Below the pieces are notes generated by a model, which was not told where the DNA came from, did not search any database, and worked only from the letters and a program-made list of their open reading frames with translations. Made by a program: the position numbers and the translations under genes. From the NCBI RefSeq assembly GCF_001729745.1, contig NZ_CP017186.1:4216001-4280000 (forward strand): 64,000 nt of DNA, read 5' to 3'. Shown in pieces: positions 42,915 to 53,008 of the stretch. The first letter of the stretch is position 1, and each line of letters starts with the position of its first letter. Source of the stretch: Enterobacter hormaechei subsp. hoffmannii (lineage in GTDB: Bacteria; Pseudomonadota; Gammaproteobacteria; Enterobacterales; Enterobacteriaceae).

Positions 42915-43352
42915 ATGGCTTACAAACACATTCTTATCGCGGTAGACCTCTCCCCGGAGAGTAAAGTGCTGGTTGATAAAGCAGTATCCATGGCACGTCC
43001 CTACAACGCGAAAGTTTCGCTGATTCACGTTGATGTGAATTACTCCGACCTCTACACCGGTCTGATCGACGTGAATCTCGGCGATATGCAGAAACGCATC
43101 TCCGAAGAGACTCACCACGCGCTGAGCGAGCTTTCTACCAACGCGGGCTATCCAATCACTGAAACCTTAAGCGGTAGCGGCGATCTGGGCCAGGTGCTGG
43201 TTGATGCGATTAAGAAATACGATATGGACCTGGTGGTATGCGGTCACCATCAGGACTTCTGGAGCAAACTGATGTCTTCCGCACGTCAGCTGATTAACAC
43301 CGTACACGTGGATATGCTGATTGTTCCACTGCGTGACGAAGAAGACGAGTAA
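42915..43352 (+). CDS. uspA: UspA, universal stress protein A
   Basis: A 145-residue soluble Usp-fold protein, one residue longer than E. coli UspA. It begins [20 protein letters not shown] and has [20 protein letters not shown] near the C-terminus. It lacks the strict G-2x-G-9x-G-S/T ATP motif, as E. coli UspA does. It is made in growth arrest and protects against DNA damage and oxidative stress. AAGGAGT precedes the start. The 283-base space to uspB holds both promoters, with no other gene seen. Confidence 0.96.
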   Translation: MAYKHILIAVDLSPESKVLVDKAVSMARPYNAKVSLIHVDVNYSDLYTGLIDVNLGDMQKRISEETHHALSELSTNAGYPITETLSGSGDLGQVLVDAIKKYDMDLVVCGHHQDFWSKLMSSARQLINTVHVDMLIVPLRDEEDE

Positions 43353-43360
43353 GTGCAAAA

Positions 43361-43446
43361 AAGCCCGGTGGCGCTAACGCATACCGGGCCTACAAGCGGC
43401 ACTGAATGTAGGCCGGGTAAGGCGAAGCCGCCACCCGGCTTTTTTT
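43361..43446. repeat. BIME acting as shared terminator of uspA and rsmJ
   Basis: Two inverted REP units, each with a T run on the outgoing side. GCCCGGTGGCG pairs with CGCATACCGGGC and gives TTTTTT on the minus strand (for rsmJ). GCCGGGTAAGGCG pairs with CGCCACCCGGC and gives TTTTTTT on the plus strand (for uspA). The last bases overlap the rsmJ stop codon. Confidence 0.85.
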
Positions 43447-44197
43447 ATTCCGGCGTACCTGAGTAGATATCAAAGCGATGCCCTTTGGTGGTCACCGCGT
43501 TAGTGGTCGCAACGTCCGCCAGCGGCGGCGCATAGTCAGGACGTTTCACCACCACCCGCTTCGTCGCCAGTTGACGAGCCGGCTCCAGCAGGCCATCGGC
43601 ATCTAAATCTGGCCCCACCAGCGACTGAAACACCCGCATCTCTTTCTTCACCAGCGCGCTTTTCTGCTTATGCGGGAACATCGGGTCGAGATAGACCACC
43701 TGCGGGCGCGGGGTGATATCGGTCAGCGCTGTCAGGCTGGAGGCATGAATAAGTTGCAAACGTTCCTGTAACCACGAGCCGATTTCCAGGTCCGCATAGC
43801 CTCGCGTCAGCCCGTCGTCGAGCAGCGCGGCGACAACCGGATTACGCTCCAGCATCCGCACACGGCAGCCCACCGAGGCCAGCACAAACGCATCGCGCCC
43901 CAGCCCCGCCGTGGCGTCCACCACGTCCGGAAGATAGCTCCCTTTAATGCCAACCGCCTTGGCCACCGCTTCGCCGCGACCGCCGCCGAACTTACGCCGG
44001 TGCGCCATCGCGCCGCCGACAAAATCGACAAAAATCCCGCCAAGCTTTGGCTCATCGCGCTTGCGCAGCTCCAGATGTTCCGGCGTCATCACCAGCGCCA
44101 TCAGGTTCTCTTCATCATGTTCCAGCCCCCAGCGGGCCGCCAGAACAGATAAGGCGCCGTCACCGGCGCCTGTTTCATCTACTAAGCAGATCTTCAC
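43445..44197 (-). CDS. rsmJ: RsmJ, 16S rRNA m2G1516 methyltransferase
   Basis: A 250-residue SAM-dependent methyltransferase equal in length to E. coli RsmJ (YhiQ). It starts with GTG at 44197 ([19 protein letters not shown]). Conserved segments are the SAM loop [35 protein letters not shown] and the catalytic [15 protein letters not shown]. It methylates N2 of G1516 in the 30S subunit. It lies seven bases after the prlC stop codon in one operon. Confidence 0.94.
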   Translation of the reverse strand: MKICLVDETGAGDGALSVLAARWGLEHDEENLMALVMTPEHLELRKRDEPKLGGIFVDFVGGAMAHRRKFGGGRGEAVAKAVGIKGSYLPDVVDATAGLGRDAFVLASVGCRVRMLERNPVVAALLDDGLTRGYADLEIGSWLQERLQLIHASSLTALTDITPRPQVVYLDPMFPHKQKSALVKKEMRVFQSLVGPDLDADGLLEPARQLATKRVVVKRPDYAPPLADVATTNAVTTKGHRFDIYSGTPE

Positions 44198-44204
44198 GTA
44201 GCAA

Positions 44205-46247
44205 TCAGCCTTTGATTCCGTAATGCTCCAGCATCGCATCCAGCTGCGGCTCGCGGCCACGGAAGCGTTTGAACAGCTCCATAGGCTCTTCTGAACCGCC
44301 GCGCGTCAGGATGTTGTCGAGGAACGACTGACCGGTTTCGCGGTTGAAAATCCCCTCTTCTTCGAAGCGCGAGAAGGCATCCGCCGCCAGCACGTCGGCC
44401 CACAGGTAGCTGTAGTAGCCTGCGGCGTACCCGCCTGCGAAGATATGGCTGAACGCGTGCGGGAAGCGTCCCCAGGTCGGGCCTGGAATGACGGCAACCT
44501 GCTTTTTAATCTCAGCCAGGGTTTCGAGGATTTTCGCCCCCTGCTCCGGGCTGAACTCGGCGTGCAGGCGGAAGTCGAACAGGCCGAACTCCAGCTGACG
44601 CAAGATAAACATCGCCGCCTGGTAGTTTTTCGCCGCCAGCATTTTATCCAGCAGTTCTTTCGGCAGCGGTTCGCCCGTTTCGTAATGACCGGAGATAAAC
44701 GCCAGCGCGTCCGGCTCCCAGCACCAGTTCTCCATAAACTGGCTTGGCAGCTCGACCGCATCCCATGGCACACCGCTGATACCGGCGACGCCAGCGGTTT
44801 CGATGCGGGTCAGCATGTGGTGCAGGCCGTGACCGAACTCGTGGAACAGGGTGATCACTTCATCGTGGGTAAACAGAGCAGGTTTGCCGCTCACCGGACG
44901 GTTGAAGTTACAGGTCAGGTAGGCAACAGGTTTTTGCAGGGAACCATCCGCTTTACGCATCTGGCCCACGCAGTCGTCCATCCACGCCCCGCCGCGCTTG
45001 TTCTCACGCGCGTAGAGATCGAGATAGAAGCTGCCGCGCAGCTCGTTGTTCTCGTCATACAGCTCGAAGAAGCGCACGTCCGGATGCCAGACGTCGATAT
45101 CGGTACGCTCTTTCGCGGTAATGCCATAGATGCGCTTCACTACCTCGAACAGACCGTTGACGGCTTTGTTTTCCGGGAAGTACGGACGTAGTTGTTCGTC
45201 GCTGATGCTGTAGAGGTGCTGTTTCTGTTTTTCGCTGTAGTATGCGATATCCCACGGCTGAAGCTCGTCCACGCCGAACTCCGCTTTCGCAAAGGCGCGC
45301 AGCTGAGCTAACTCTTTTTCACCCTGAGGACGGGCGCGTTTCGCCAGATCGGTCAGGAAGTCGAGCACCTGCTGTGGGTTCTCGGCCATTTTGGTGGCGA
45401 GGGATTTATCCGCGTAGCTGTCGAAGCCCAGCAGCTGTGCCAGCTCGTGGCGCAGGGCGAGGATCTCCGCCATCACCGGGCTGTTATCCCACTTACCGGC
45501 ATTCGGCCCCTGATCGGAGGCGCGGGTGCTGTAGGCGCGGTACATCTCTTCGCGCAGGGCCTGGTTGTCGCAGTAGGTCATCACTGGCAGATAGCTTGGG
45601 ATATCCAGCGTTAACAGGAAGCCTTCCTGCTCTTTCGCTTCGGCCTGGGCTTTTGCCGCCGCCAGCGCACTTTCCGGCATACCGGCCAGTTCGGATTCAT
45701 CGGTAATCAGCTTCGTCCAGCCCATAGTGGCGTCGAGGACGTTGTTGCTGTACTGGTTGCCCAGCTCGGACAGGCGCGCAGCGATTTCGCCGTAGCGAAC
45801 CTGTTTTTCTTTTGGCAGGCCAATCCCGGACAGTTCGAAATCACGCAGCGCGTTATCAACCGATTTTTTCTGCGCCGTGTTCAGTTCGGCATAATGGTCG
45901 CCGTCGCGCAGGTCGCGGTAGGCTTTGTAGAGCCCCTCGTGCTGGCCGACCCAGGTGCTGTACTCGGAGAGCAGCGGCAGGGTCTGTTCGTAGGCTTCGC
46001 GCAGCTCCGGGCTGTTTTTCACCGAGTTCAGGTGGCTCACCGGGGAGAAAATGCGCCCCAGCACGTCGTCCACTTCGGCCAGCGGCTGACACAGATTTTC
46101 CCAGGTGTACGGCGCGCCCTGCGCGACCACGTTCTCTACCGCCGCGCGGCAGTTTTCCAGCGACTGGGTAACGGCTGGAACCACATGCTCAGGGAGGATT
46201 TTAGAAAACGGTGGCAACGAAAAAGGCGTCAGTAATGGATTGGTCAT
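44205..46247 (-). CDS. prlC: Oligopeptidase A (OpdA/PrlC), zinc metallopeptidase
   Basis: A 680-residue M3-family metallopeptidase. The zinc site is HEFGHGLHH, with a downstream Glu in the [20 protein letters not shown] region. It cleaves signal-peptide fragments and other oligopeptides in the cytosol. The start at 46247 ([17 protein letters not shown]) fits the family; the frame stays open 13 codons further up. A sigma-32-type promoter lies about 65 bases upstream, consistent with heat-shock control of this gene in E. coli. It is co-transcribed with rsmJ. Confidence 0.95.
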   Translation of the reverse strand: MTNPLLTPFSLPPFSKILPEHVVPAVTQSLENCRAAVENVVAQGAPYTWENLCQPLAEVDDVLGRIFSPVSHLNSVKNSPELREAYEQTLPLLSEYSTWVGQHEGLYKAYRDLRDGDHYAELNTAQKKSVDNALRDFELSGIGLPKEKQVRYGEIAARLSELGNQYSNNVLDATMGWTKLITDESELAGMPESALAAAKAQAEAKEQEGFLLTLDIPSYLPVMTYCDNQALREEMYRAYSTRASDQGPNAGKWDNSPVMAEILALRHELAQLLGFDSYADKSLATKMAENPQQVLDFLTDLAKRARPQGEKELAQLRAFAKAEFGVDELQPWDIAYYSEKQKQHLYSISDEQLRPYFPENKAVNGLFEVVKRIYGITAKERTDIDVWHPDVRFFELYDENNELRGSFYLDLYARENKRGGAWMDDCVGQMRKADGSLQKPVAYLTCNFNRPVSGKPALFTHDEVITLFHEFGHGLHHMLTRIETAGVAGISGVPWDAVELPSQFMENWCWEPDALAFISGHYETGEPLPKELLDKMLAAKNYQAAMFILRQLEFGLFDFRLHAEFSPEQGAKILETLAEIKKQVAVIPGPTWGRFPHAFSHIFAGGYAAGYYSYLWADVLAADAFSRFEEEGIFNRETGQSFLDNILTRGGSEEPMELFKRFRGREPQLDAMLEHYGIKG

Positions 46248-46311
46248 AAACGCTGTCCTGTTGAAATAGATGAATGAAGCGCGCATCCGGCGCTGTGCAT
46301 ATTGTTTTCTG

Positions 46312-46341
46312 TAATGGGGTTAAGTGTAGAGGATTTCAATG
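46312..46341 (-). promoter_or_regulatory. Sigma-32 heat-shock promoter of prlC-rsmJ
   Basis: The minus strand reads TTGAAA (complement of 46334-46339), a 14-base spacer, then CCCCATTA (complement of 46312-46319). This matches the sigma-32 consensus (CTTGAAA and CCCCATnT, spacer 13-17). prlC is a known heat-shock gene in E. coli. Confidence 0.8.
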
Positions 46342-46360
46342 CCGGAGGTTGTCGAAAAAC

Positions 46361-46390
46361 GCCCTGTGGCGCTGCGCTTACCGGGCCTAC
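46361..46390. repeat. Single REP unit between prlC and rlmJ
   Basis: GCCCTGTGGCGCTGCGCTTA followed by CCGGGCCTAC, one REP-like palindrome upstream of the sigma-32 promoter of prlC, in the space shared with the divergent rlmJ. Confidence 0.7.
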
Positions 46391-46455
46391 GGGTAATCTG
46401 TGCCGTTCTGCTGTAAACTGTGGCAAATCGTCAATTCAGCGGAAAATCATTACCC

Positions 46456-47298
46456 ATGCTCAGTTATCGCCACAGCTTCCACGCTGGCAACCACGCCGAC
46501 GTCCTTAAACACACCGTTCAGAGCCTGATCATTGAAGCGCTTAAAGAGAAAGACAAGCCGTTTCTCTACCTGGACACCCACGCGGGGGCGGGCCGTTATC
46601 AGCTGAGCGGCGAACATGCCGAGCGTACCGGTGAATATCTGGAAGGCATCGCCCGTATCTGGCAGCAGGACGATCTGCCTGCCGAACTGGAGCCGTACAT
46701 CGGCGTGGTGAATCATTTCAACCGCAACGGCCAGCTGCGCTATTACCCTGGCTCTCCGCTGATTGCCCGCCAACTGCTGCGCGAGCAGGACAGCCTCCAG
46801 TTGACCGAGCTGCACCCAAGCGACTTCCCGCTGCTGCGCGCTGAGTTTCAGAAAGATAACCGCGCCCGCGTGGACAAAGCCGATGGCTACCAGCAGCTAA
46901 AAGCCAAACTACCGCCGGTTTCGCGTCGCGGCCTGGTGCTGATCGACCCGCCGTACGAAATCAAAACCGACTATCAGGCGGTGGTGACCGGTATCAACGA
47001 AGGTTACAAACGCTTTGCGACCGGAACCTATGCCCTGTGGTATCCGGTAGTGCTACGCGCGCAAATTAAGCGCATGATCAAGGATCTGGAGGCGACCGGC
47101 ATCCGCAAAATCCTGCAGATTGAGCTGGCGGTGCGGCCCGACAGCGACCAGCGCGGCATGACCGCGTCCGGCATGATTGTGATTAACCCGCCGTGGAAGC
47201 TCGAAGCGCAGATGAACAACGTGCTGCCGTGGCTGCACAAAACGCTGGTGCCAGCCGGTACGGGCCACGCCACCGTAAGCTGGATCGTGCCGGAGTAA
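46456..47298 (+). CDS. rlmJ: RlmJ, 23S rRNA m6A2030 methyltransferase
   Basis: A 280-residue SAM-dependent methyltransferase equal in length to E. coli RlmJ (YhiR). It opens MLSYRHSFHAGNHADVLKHT. The SAM region is FLYLDTHAGAGRYQLSG and the catalytic adenine motif is VLIDPPYEIKTDY. It methylates N6 of A2030 in 23S rRNA. The start at 46456 fits the family; the frame is open 12 codons further upstream. Confidence 0.95.
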   Translation: MLSYRHSFHAGNHADVLKHTVQSLIIEALKEKDKPFLYLDTHAGAGRYQLSGEHAERTGEYLEGIARIWQQDDLPAELEPYIGVVNHFNRNGQLRYYPGSPLIARQLLREQDSLQLTELHPSDFPLLRAEFQKDNRARVDKADGYQQLKAKLPPVSRRGLVLIDPPYEIKTDYQAVVTGINEGYKRFATGTYALWYPVVLRAQIKRMIKDLEATGIRKILQIELAVRPDSDQRGMTASGMIVINPPWKLEAQMNNVLPWLHKTLVPAGTGHATVSWIVPE

Positions 47299-47369
47299 TC
47301 GCAGCCATCGGTGGAACCTATTGATTTCAGGTATACAATCGCGGCAATTCACGATTAAGGACAAAAGCT

Positions 47370-48722
47370 ATGACTAAGCATTATGACTACATCGCAATCG
47401 GCGGCGGCAGCGGCGGCATCGCCTCCATCAACCGTGCGGCCATGTACGGCCAGAAGTGTGCGCTGATTGAAGCCAAAGAACTCGGCGGCACCTGCGTAAA
47501 CGTGGGTTGTGTACCGAAGAAAGTGATGTGGCATGCCGCGCAAATCCGTGAAGCTATCCATATGTATGGCCCGGACTACGGCTTTGACACCACCATCAAC
47601 CACTTCGACTGGGATAAGCTGATCGCCAGCCGTACCGCCTATATCGACCGTATTCACACCTCGTACGATAACGTGCTGGGCAAGAATAACGTCGACGTGA
47701 TCCGCGGCTTCGCCCGTTTCGTGGATGCGAAGACGATCGAAGTGAACGGCGAGACGATCACTGCCGATCACATCCTGATCGCCACCGGTGGCCGTCCGAG
47801 CCATCCGAACATTCCGGGCGCGGAATACGGCATCGACTCCGACGGGTTCTTCGAGCTGCCTGCTCTGCCAGAGCGCGTTGCTATTGTAGGCGCGGGTTAC
47901 ATCGCGGTTGAGCTTGCTGGCGTGATTAACGGCCTTGGGGCGGAAGCGCACCTGTTTGTGCGTAAACACGCGCCGCTGCGTAGCTTTGATCCGCTAATCG
48001 TCGACACGCTGGTCGAGGTGATGAACGCCGAAGGCCCAACCCTGCACACCAACGCCGTGCCAAAAGCGGTGGTTAAAAATGCGGACGGTAGCCTGACCCT
48101 GGAGCTGGAAGATGGCCGCAGCCAGACCGTTGATTGCCTGATCTGGGCGATTGGTCGTGAACCGGCCACCGACAACTTCAACCTGGCCGCAACCGGGGTG
48201 AAAACCAATGAAAAAGGCTACATCGTCGTTGATAAGTTCCAGAACACCAGCGTACCGGGTATTTATGCCGTTGGTGATAACACAGGTGCCGTAGAACTGA
48301 CGCCGGTTGCCGTGGCCGCGGGGCGTCGTCTTTCCGAGCGTCTGTTTAACAACAAGCCGGACGAACATCTGGATTACAGCAACATCCCGACCGTGGTCTT
48401 CAGCCACCCGCCAATCGGCACCGTCGGCTTAACCGAGCCGCAGGCGCGCGAGCAGTACGGCGACGATCAGGTGAAAGTGTATAAATCGGCGTTTACCGCG
48501 ATGTATACCGCGGTCACCTCGCACCGTCAGCCGTGCCGCATGAAGCTGGTCTGTGTGGGCCCGGACGAGAAGATCGTCGGCATCCACGGCATAGGCTTTG
48601 GCATGGACGAGATCCTGCAGGGCTTCGCAGTGGCGCTGAAGATGGGCGCAACGAAAAAAGACTTCGATAACACCGTGGCGATCCACCCCACTGCGGCAGA
48701 AGAGTTTGTAACAATGCGTTGA
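47370..48722 (+). CDS. gor: Glutathione reductase
   Basis: A 450-residue FAD- and NADPH-dependent disulfide reductase, same length as E. coli Gor. It has the FAD loop [15 protein letters not shown] (about 9-23), the redox-active pair in [13 protein letters not shown] (Cys42 and Cys47), the NADPH loop [20 protein letters not shown] and the C-terminal active-site acid-base pair in [13 protein letters not shown]. It keeps glutathione reduced in the cytosol. It is monocistronic, with a terminator immediately after. Confidence 0.97.
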   Translation: MTKHYDYIAIGGGSGGIASINRAAMYGQKCALIEAKELGGTCVNVGCVPKKVMWHAAQIREAIHMYGPDYGFDTTINHFDWDKLIASRTAYIDRIHTSYDNVLGKNNVDVIRGFARFVDAKTIEVNGETITADHILIATGGRPSHPNIPGAEYGIDSDGFFELPALPERVAIVGAGYIAVELAGVINGLGAEAHLFVRKHAPLRSFDPLIVDTLVEVMNAEGPTLHTNAVPKAVVKNADGSLTLELEDGRSQTVDCLIWAIGREPATDNFNLAATGVKTNEKGYIVVDKFQNTSVPGIYAVGDNTGAVELTPVAVAAGRRLSERLFNNKPDEHLDYSNIPTVVFSHPPIGTVGLTEPQAREQYGDDQVKVYKSAFTAMYTAVTSHRQPCRMKLVCVGPDEKIVGIHGIGFGMDEILQGFAVALKMGATKKDFDNTVAIHPTAAEEFVTMR

Positions 48723-48727
48723 TATTG

Positions 48728-48755
48728 ATGCCCCTCTTCAAAGGGGCATTTTTTT
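48728..48755 (+). terminator. Rho-independent terminator of gor
   Basis: ATGCCCC (48728-48734) pairs with GGGGCAT (48743-48749), followed by a run of seven T residues counted from 48749. It starts six bases after the gor stop codon. Confidence 0.92.
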
Positions 48756-48904
48756 AACATTCATAAATCGTTGCAAAACGAATGCTCCGAAAATCGTGAT
48801 CTAACGCACATATCCCTCCACATCCACCGAAGCGAATGTCTACGCTTATAAGACGCCCGGAAAAACCTGTCTTTTAGAACACACAACCGGAGGTCCTTAT
48901 CACC

Positions 48905-50554
48905 ATGTTCAACCAGAAACTACAGGCTACCGAGAACATCGAGTTCGAGATTGCAGAAGAGCTGCGCTACGAGACCGATCCCTGCGAGTTGAAACTGGAT
49001 GAAATGATTGAGGCGGAGCCGGAACCCGAAATGATCGAGGGGCTACCTGCCTCCGATGCCCTGACGCCTGCCGATCGTTATCTTGAACTGTTCGAACATG
49101 TGCAGTCGACACGGCTGTTTGCGGACAGCAAAACTTTCCCAGACTGCGCGCCGAAAATGGACCCGCTGGATATCCTGATCCGCTACCGTAAAGTGCGTCG
49201 TCATCGGGATTTTGACCTGGCGCGCTTTGTGGAGAATCACTTCTGGCTGCCGGAGGACTACAGTAAAGAGTATGTCTCTGATCCCGGCTTCTCCCTGAAA
49301 GAACACATTGATAACCTGTGGCCGGTGCTGACGCGCGAGCCGCAGGATCACATCCCGTGGTCGTCGCTGCTGGCGCTGCCGCAGGCCTATATTGTGCCCG
49401 GCGGGCGATTCAGCGAGACCTACTACTGGGATTCTTATTTCTCCATGCTGGGGCTGGCAGAAAGCGGTCGTAACGATCTGCTGAAATGCATGGCCGATAA
49501 CTTCGCCTGGCTGATTGAGCGCTACGGACATATCCCGAACGGCAACCGCACCTACTACCTCAGCCGCTCCCAGCCGCCGGTTTTTGCCCTGATGGTGGAA
49601 CTGTTTGAAGAGGACGGCGTGCGCGGGGCGAAGCGCTATCTTGAGCATCTCAAGATGGAGTACGCCTTCTGGATGGACGGGGCGGAATCGCTGCTGCTCA
49701 ACCAGGCCTATCGCAGTGCGGTGCGCATGCCGGATGGCTCATTGCTCAACCGCTACTGGGACGATCGCGATACGCCACGGGATGAATCCTGGATTGAGGA
49801 CGTTGAAACCGCCCGTCATTCCGGTCGCCCGCCGAACGAGGTGTATCGCGACCTGCGCGCCGGGGCAGCCTCAGGATGGGATTACTCGTCCCGCTGGCTG
49901 CGCGATCCTGCGCGGCTGGCCAGTATCCGCACGACGCAATTTATCCCCATCGATTTGAACGCATTCCTGTTCAAACTGGAGAGCGCTATCGCCAATATCT
50001 CAGCGTCGAAAGGGGATAAAGAGACGGCTGAACTATTCCGCCAGAAAGCCAGCGACCGGCGCGCGGCGGTGAACCGCTATCTGTGGGACGAAGAGAACGG
50101 CTGTTATCGTGATTACGACTGGCGCCGTGAAGCCCTGGCGCTGTTCTCTGCGGCCAGCATTGTGCCACTGTATGTGGGCATGGCGACCCATGAGCAGGCT
50201 GAACGGCTGTCCGATGCCGTTAAAGCCCGTCTGCTCACGCCGGGCGGTATTCTCGCCACCGAATATGAAACAGGTGAGCAGTGGGATAAGCCGAACGGCT
50301 GGGCACCGCTACAATGGATGGCGATCCAGGGGTTCAAGCAGTACGGCAACGACTCGCTGGGGGATGAGATCGCCTGGAGCTGGCTGCACACGGTAAACCA
50401 TTACTACAAAACCCATCATAAGCTGATTGAGAAGTACCATATCGCCAGCAGCACGCCACGCGAAGGTGGCGGGGGGGAGTATCCGTTGCAGGATGGCTTC
50501 GGCTGGACGAATGGGGTGGTGCGGCGGTTGATTGGGCTGTATGGGGAGCCCTGA
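48905..50554 (+). CDS. treF: TreF, cytoplasmic trehalase
   Basis: A 549-residue family GH37 trehalase, same length as E. coli TreF, with no signal peptide. Both trehalase signatures are present: [15 protein letters not shown] (about 159-173) and [10 protein letters not shown], and the catalytic-region segments DESWIEDVE and [19 protein letters not shown] are intact. It splits trehalose to two glucose molecules after osmotic stress. CGGAGG precedes the ATG. The gad/hde acid-resistance block that separates gor and treF in K-12 is absent here. Confidence 0.96.
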   Translation: MFNQKLQATENIEFEIAEELRYETDPCELKLDEMIEAEPEPEMIEGLPASDALTPADRYLELFEHVQSTRLFADSKTFPDCAPKMDPLDILIRYRKVRRHRDFDLARFVENHFWLPEDYSKEYVSDPGFSLKEHIDNLWPVLTREPQDHIPWSSLLALPQAYIVPGGRFSETYYWDSYFSMLGLAESGRNDLLKCMADNFAWLIERYGHIPNGNRTYYLSRSQPPVFALMVELFEEDGVRGAKRYLEHLKMEYAFWMDGAESLLLNQAYRSAVRMPDGSLLNRYWDDRDTPRDESWIEDVETARHSGRPPNEVYRDLRAGAASGWDYSSRWLRDPARLASIRTTQFIPIDLNAFLFKLESAIANISASKGDKETAELFRQKASDRRAAVNRYLWDEENGCYRDYDWRREALALFSAASIVPLYVGMATHEQAERLSDAVKARLLTPGGILATEYETGEQWDKPNGWAPLQWMAIQGFKQYGNDSLGDEIAWSWLHTVNHYYKTHHKLIEKYHIASSTPREGGGGEYPLQDGFGWTNGVVRRLIGLYGEP

Positions 50555-50561
50555 GTCTCAC

Positions 50562-50656
50562 CCCTCACCCTGACCCTCTCCCCTGAGGGGAGAGGGGACT
50601 TAACGGTGCGGCCTTTTCTCCCTCGCCCCTTTGGGGAGAGGGCCGGGGTGAGGGGG
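50562..50656. repeat. CTC-rich double-hairpin palindromic repeat
   Basis: CCCCTCACCCTGACCCTCTC opens the left arm and CCGGGGTGAGGGGG closes the right. Inside are two CCCTC(T/G)CCCC-GGGGAGAGGG hairpins separated by about 30 bases. It fills the space between the convergent treF and the 528-residue membrane-protein gene, and could act as their terminator. Confidence 0.85.
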
Positions 50657-50664
50657 AAAAATAA

Positions 50665-52251
50665 TCAGCGGATCACCTCATAAATGGCAGTCTGGATGGA
50701 CTGCCATTTTTTTGTACTGGCATCGGGCTGCGTCTTCGCGCGGCGCGTTGCCGTATCGGCGTCGTGCTGCTGGCGTTTCACCACCGCAGGGACGGTACAG
50801 AATGCTTTCAGGTACTGCTTACGCATAGGCGTCAGCGATTCCCCGTTCGCCATCGCATGGCTAAGCGTATTAATAAAGCGTCGGCAGGGCTTTTGCTCTG
50901 TCATTTGCAGGCGGTAGCGCAACATTACTTCCAGCACATCGTCGTAGCCTGCCGACAACGCCTCCTCCGTCCATGACATTTTCCAGTCCATCCCGCCCTG
51001 CAAAAACAGGAGCGCCACCCGGGTATCGTTGCGGCTAATCGCTGAACGGAAGTTGTTTTCATCCCAGGTGACACCCATCCGCGTCAGCGTTTCTCGCGAG
51101 GAAGGCGTTTCGCGCATCTCCTGCACCGGTGCGGGAGATGCCGTGCTGGCCACAGCCGGCTGCGGTTTACTGCTGGTCACCAGCCAGAATCCCCCCACGA
51201 CAATCGCGATAACCATCACGCCAACCGCTCCCCACAGCACGCCGGAAATCAGCTGTTCGCGCTGCTCTGGCGTACGCGCGGCGCGCTGAGTCGGTTTCTC
51301 TATGCTGTCACGCACTTCAAACAGATCGCCGCCTGTTGTGCGGTCTATTTTTTGCGCCTTTTCCCAGAATGCATGCAGCTCGCTTTCATCCACCGCCATC
51401 AGCGCCGCCGGGTTAACGCGTGTCCGCCCTTCCTCAAACGCGCGCTGAACGGAGCGGGTGATCTGCGTGTAATAGCTGTCGAGCAGCTGGATTTGCGCCC
51501 CGCTCAACGGCTGCTGCACGGTGATGCTGTTGCGGATTTGACGGATATCTTCGAGGAAGGTTTGCAGGGTTTTGCGGGGTTCTACCAGCAGCGTCAGCAT
51601 GTCCGGGGCGTTAAACAGCGACGCGTAGTAGCGGCTAAATTCTTTCTTATCCACCAGCAGCTGGGCCAGCTCACTAAATAACATGCCGCTCAGAACATCA
51701 TTAATTTCACCGTTTTTCAGCCAGCGACGCACACGTTCAGCATTAAACAAGGTCTTAAGATGATTATTCAGCCGCACCGGATCGGGCCATGCCTGCTGTA
51801 TCAATCCTTTTATCATCAGCTCAATGGCACGCACCTGTTTCTGCGCCTGGAGCTGGCTCGCCTTGTCTGGCACCCTCCCGGTATCGTAGGTCAGAAGGGG
51901 CTGTTGCAGACGCAGATATTCAAGGGATGTGACGAAGCGCATCGCCGCAATCAGCTGGTTTTCGCTGACATCCTGCCCGCTTTCATACTGGGGAACGCGC
52001 TGCTGAAGCAAGCGTAATTGCAGCGTAAAGGCTGTCATTTCCGCATCATTCAGGTTCAGCTTTCTGGCTACGGCACCCCACCCGCCCAGCCCCAGGCGGG
52101 CGCTATCCAGTTGTTCCAGAAACCAGCGTGGATCTTTTCCTTCAGAAACATGTACATTCAACAGAAGTAAGATTTCAACAGACGCCTGGCGGATCGCCGC
52201 CAGACAGTGTTCAAACTGTTCGCGGGTATGATGCGATGAGCTAATCATCAT
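50665..52251 (-). CDS. Large membrane protein, resembling the STY4199 HEPN-domain family
   Basis: A 528-residue protein. Residues 1-330 are soluble and mainly helical. One membrane segment follows at about 335-358 (VLWGAVGVMVIAIVVGGFWL), then a C-terminal part (about 390-470) with an ankyrin-like helix pattern (NNFRSAISRNDTRVALLFLQ; AGYDDVLEVMLRY). From memory it resembles Salmonella STY4199-type proteins, annotated as HEPN-domain. The only candidate for the HEPN R-x4-6-H site is R240-N241, and no His follows, so RNase activity is doubtful. It is absent from K-12 at this site. Function unknown. Confidence 0.72.
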   Translation of the reverse strand: MMISSSHHTREQFEHCLAAIRQASVEILLLLNVHVSEGKDPRWFLEQLDSARLGLGGWGAVARKLNLNDAEMTAFTLQLRLLQQRVPQYESGQDVSENQLIAAMRFVTSLEYLRLQQPLLTYDTGRVPDKASQLQAQKQVRAIELMIKGLIQQAWPDPVRLNNHLKTLFNAERVRRWLKNGEINDVLSGMLFSELAQLLVDKKEFSRYYASLFNAPDMLTLLVEPRKTLQTFLEDIRQIRNSITVQQPLSGAQIQLLDSYYTQITRSVQRAFEEGRTRVNPAALMAVDESELHAFWEKAQKIDRTTGGDLFEVRDSIEKPTQRAARTPEQREQLISGVLWGAVGVMVIAIVVGGFWLVTSSKPQPAVASTASPAPVQEMRETPSSRETLTRMGVTWDENNFRSAISRNDTRVALLFLQGGMDWKMSWTEEALSAGYDDVLEVMLRYRLQMTEQKPCRRFINTLSHAMANGESLTPMRKQYLKAFCTVPAVVKRQQHDADTATRRAKTQPDASTKKWQSIQTAIYEVIR

Positions 52252-52397
52252 TGTTTTCCTTGAGAGACAATGAGTACCGCCAAAGCGGCATTAAAAGTCG
52301 TTTTTCTTTTTATTTATAGGAGGTTAAACATACCTGACTTTCTGTTGAAATAAAGTGACAACCCTATAATCATTTGCAATGTCTCCGGAGGATCGTC

Positions 52398-52937
52398 ATG
52401 CCCGCCTTAACCACCGCGCGTCTCACCTGCTTGCCGCTGCAAGAGCAAGACTGGCCCTTTTTTCTGTCGCTACAGCAAAATCCTGACGTGATGCGTTTTG
52501 TCGCCCATGAGCGTAGCGAGGCTGACATTCGGGAGGCCTTTGTGTCTCGTCTGTTGCCGTGGGCACCGGGCAGCTCGCACTGGCTCTGCCTTGTGGTGCG
52601 TGAGACGGCCAGCCAGACGCCGCTGGGCGTAACCGGCTATGTGCACCGGGAAGCAGATTGTGCCGAAGTCGGTTTTCTCTTTGCGCCCTCTGCGCAGGGG
52701 AAAGGTTACGGCTTTGAATCTCTGCGGGCGGTGTGTGATTTCGCGCTGACCCAGGGCAATATCCGTCGGCTCACCGCGACCGTGACGGCGGGAAATATCG
52801 CCTCAAGGCGACTGCTGGAAAAAACAGGTTTTCAGCTGGAAGGTGAGTTGCGCGAGAGTTATTTCCTTTCAGGGCAATGGCATAACGACTGGCTATTCGG
52901 TTTACTGAAAAAGGAATATCCGTTCAGTAAAACCTGA
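52398..52937 (+). CDS. GNAT-family N-acetyltransferase (RimJ/RimL type)
   Basis: A 179-residue acetyltransferase of the RimJ/RimL/SpeG-like group. The acetyl-CoA site is AEVGFLFAPSAQGKGYGFES (about 89-108), and the C-terminal signature is NIASRRLLEKTGFQLEGELR then WHNDWLFGLLKKEY. These enzymes acetylate protein N-termini or small amines; the target is unknown. The start at 52398 has GGAGG upstream. It is transcribed away from the large membrane-protein gene and towards the lysozyme-like gene, 71 bases downstream. Confidence 0.85.
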   Translation: MPALTTARLTCLPLQEQDWPFFLSLQQNPDVMRFVAHERSEADIREAFVSRLLPWAPGSSHWLCLVVRETASQTPLGVTGYVHREADCAEVGFLFAPSAQGKGYGFESLRAVCDFALTQGNIRRLTATVTAGNIASRRLLEKTGFQLEGELRESYFLSGQWHNDWLFGLLKKEYPFSKT

Positions 52938-53008
52938 TCAACGGCCATTTGGCGGATATTCCCCGGGCTGTTTTCCCTTTATAGTTCCGCCATAAAGAGG
53001 AAACGCTT

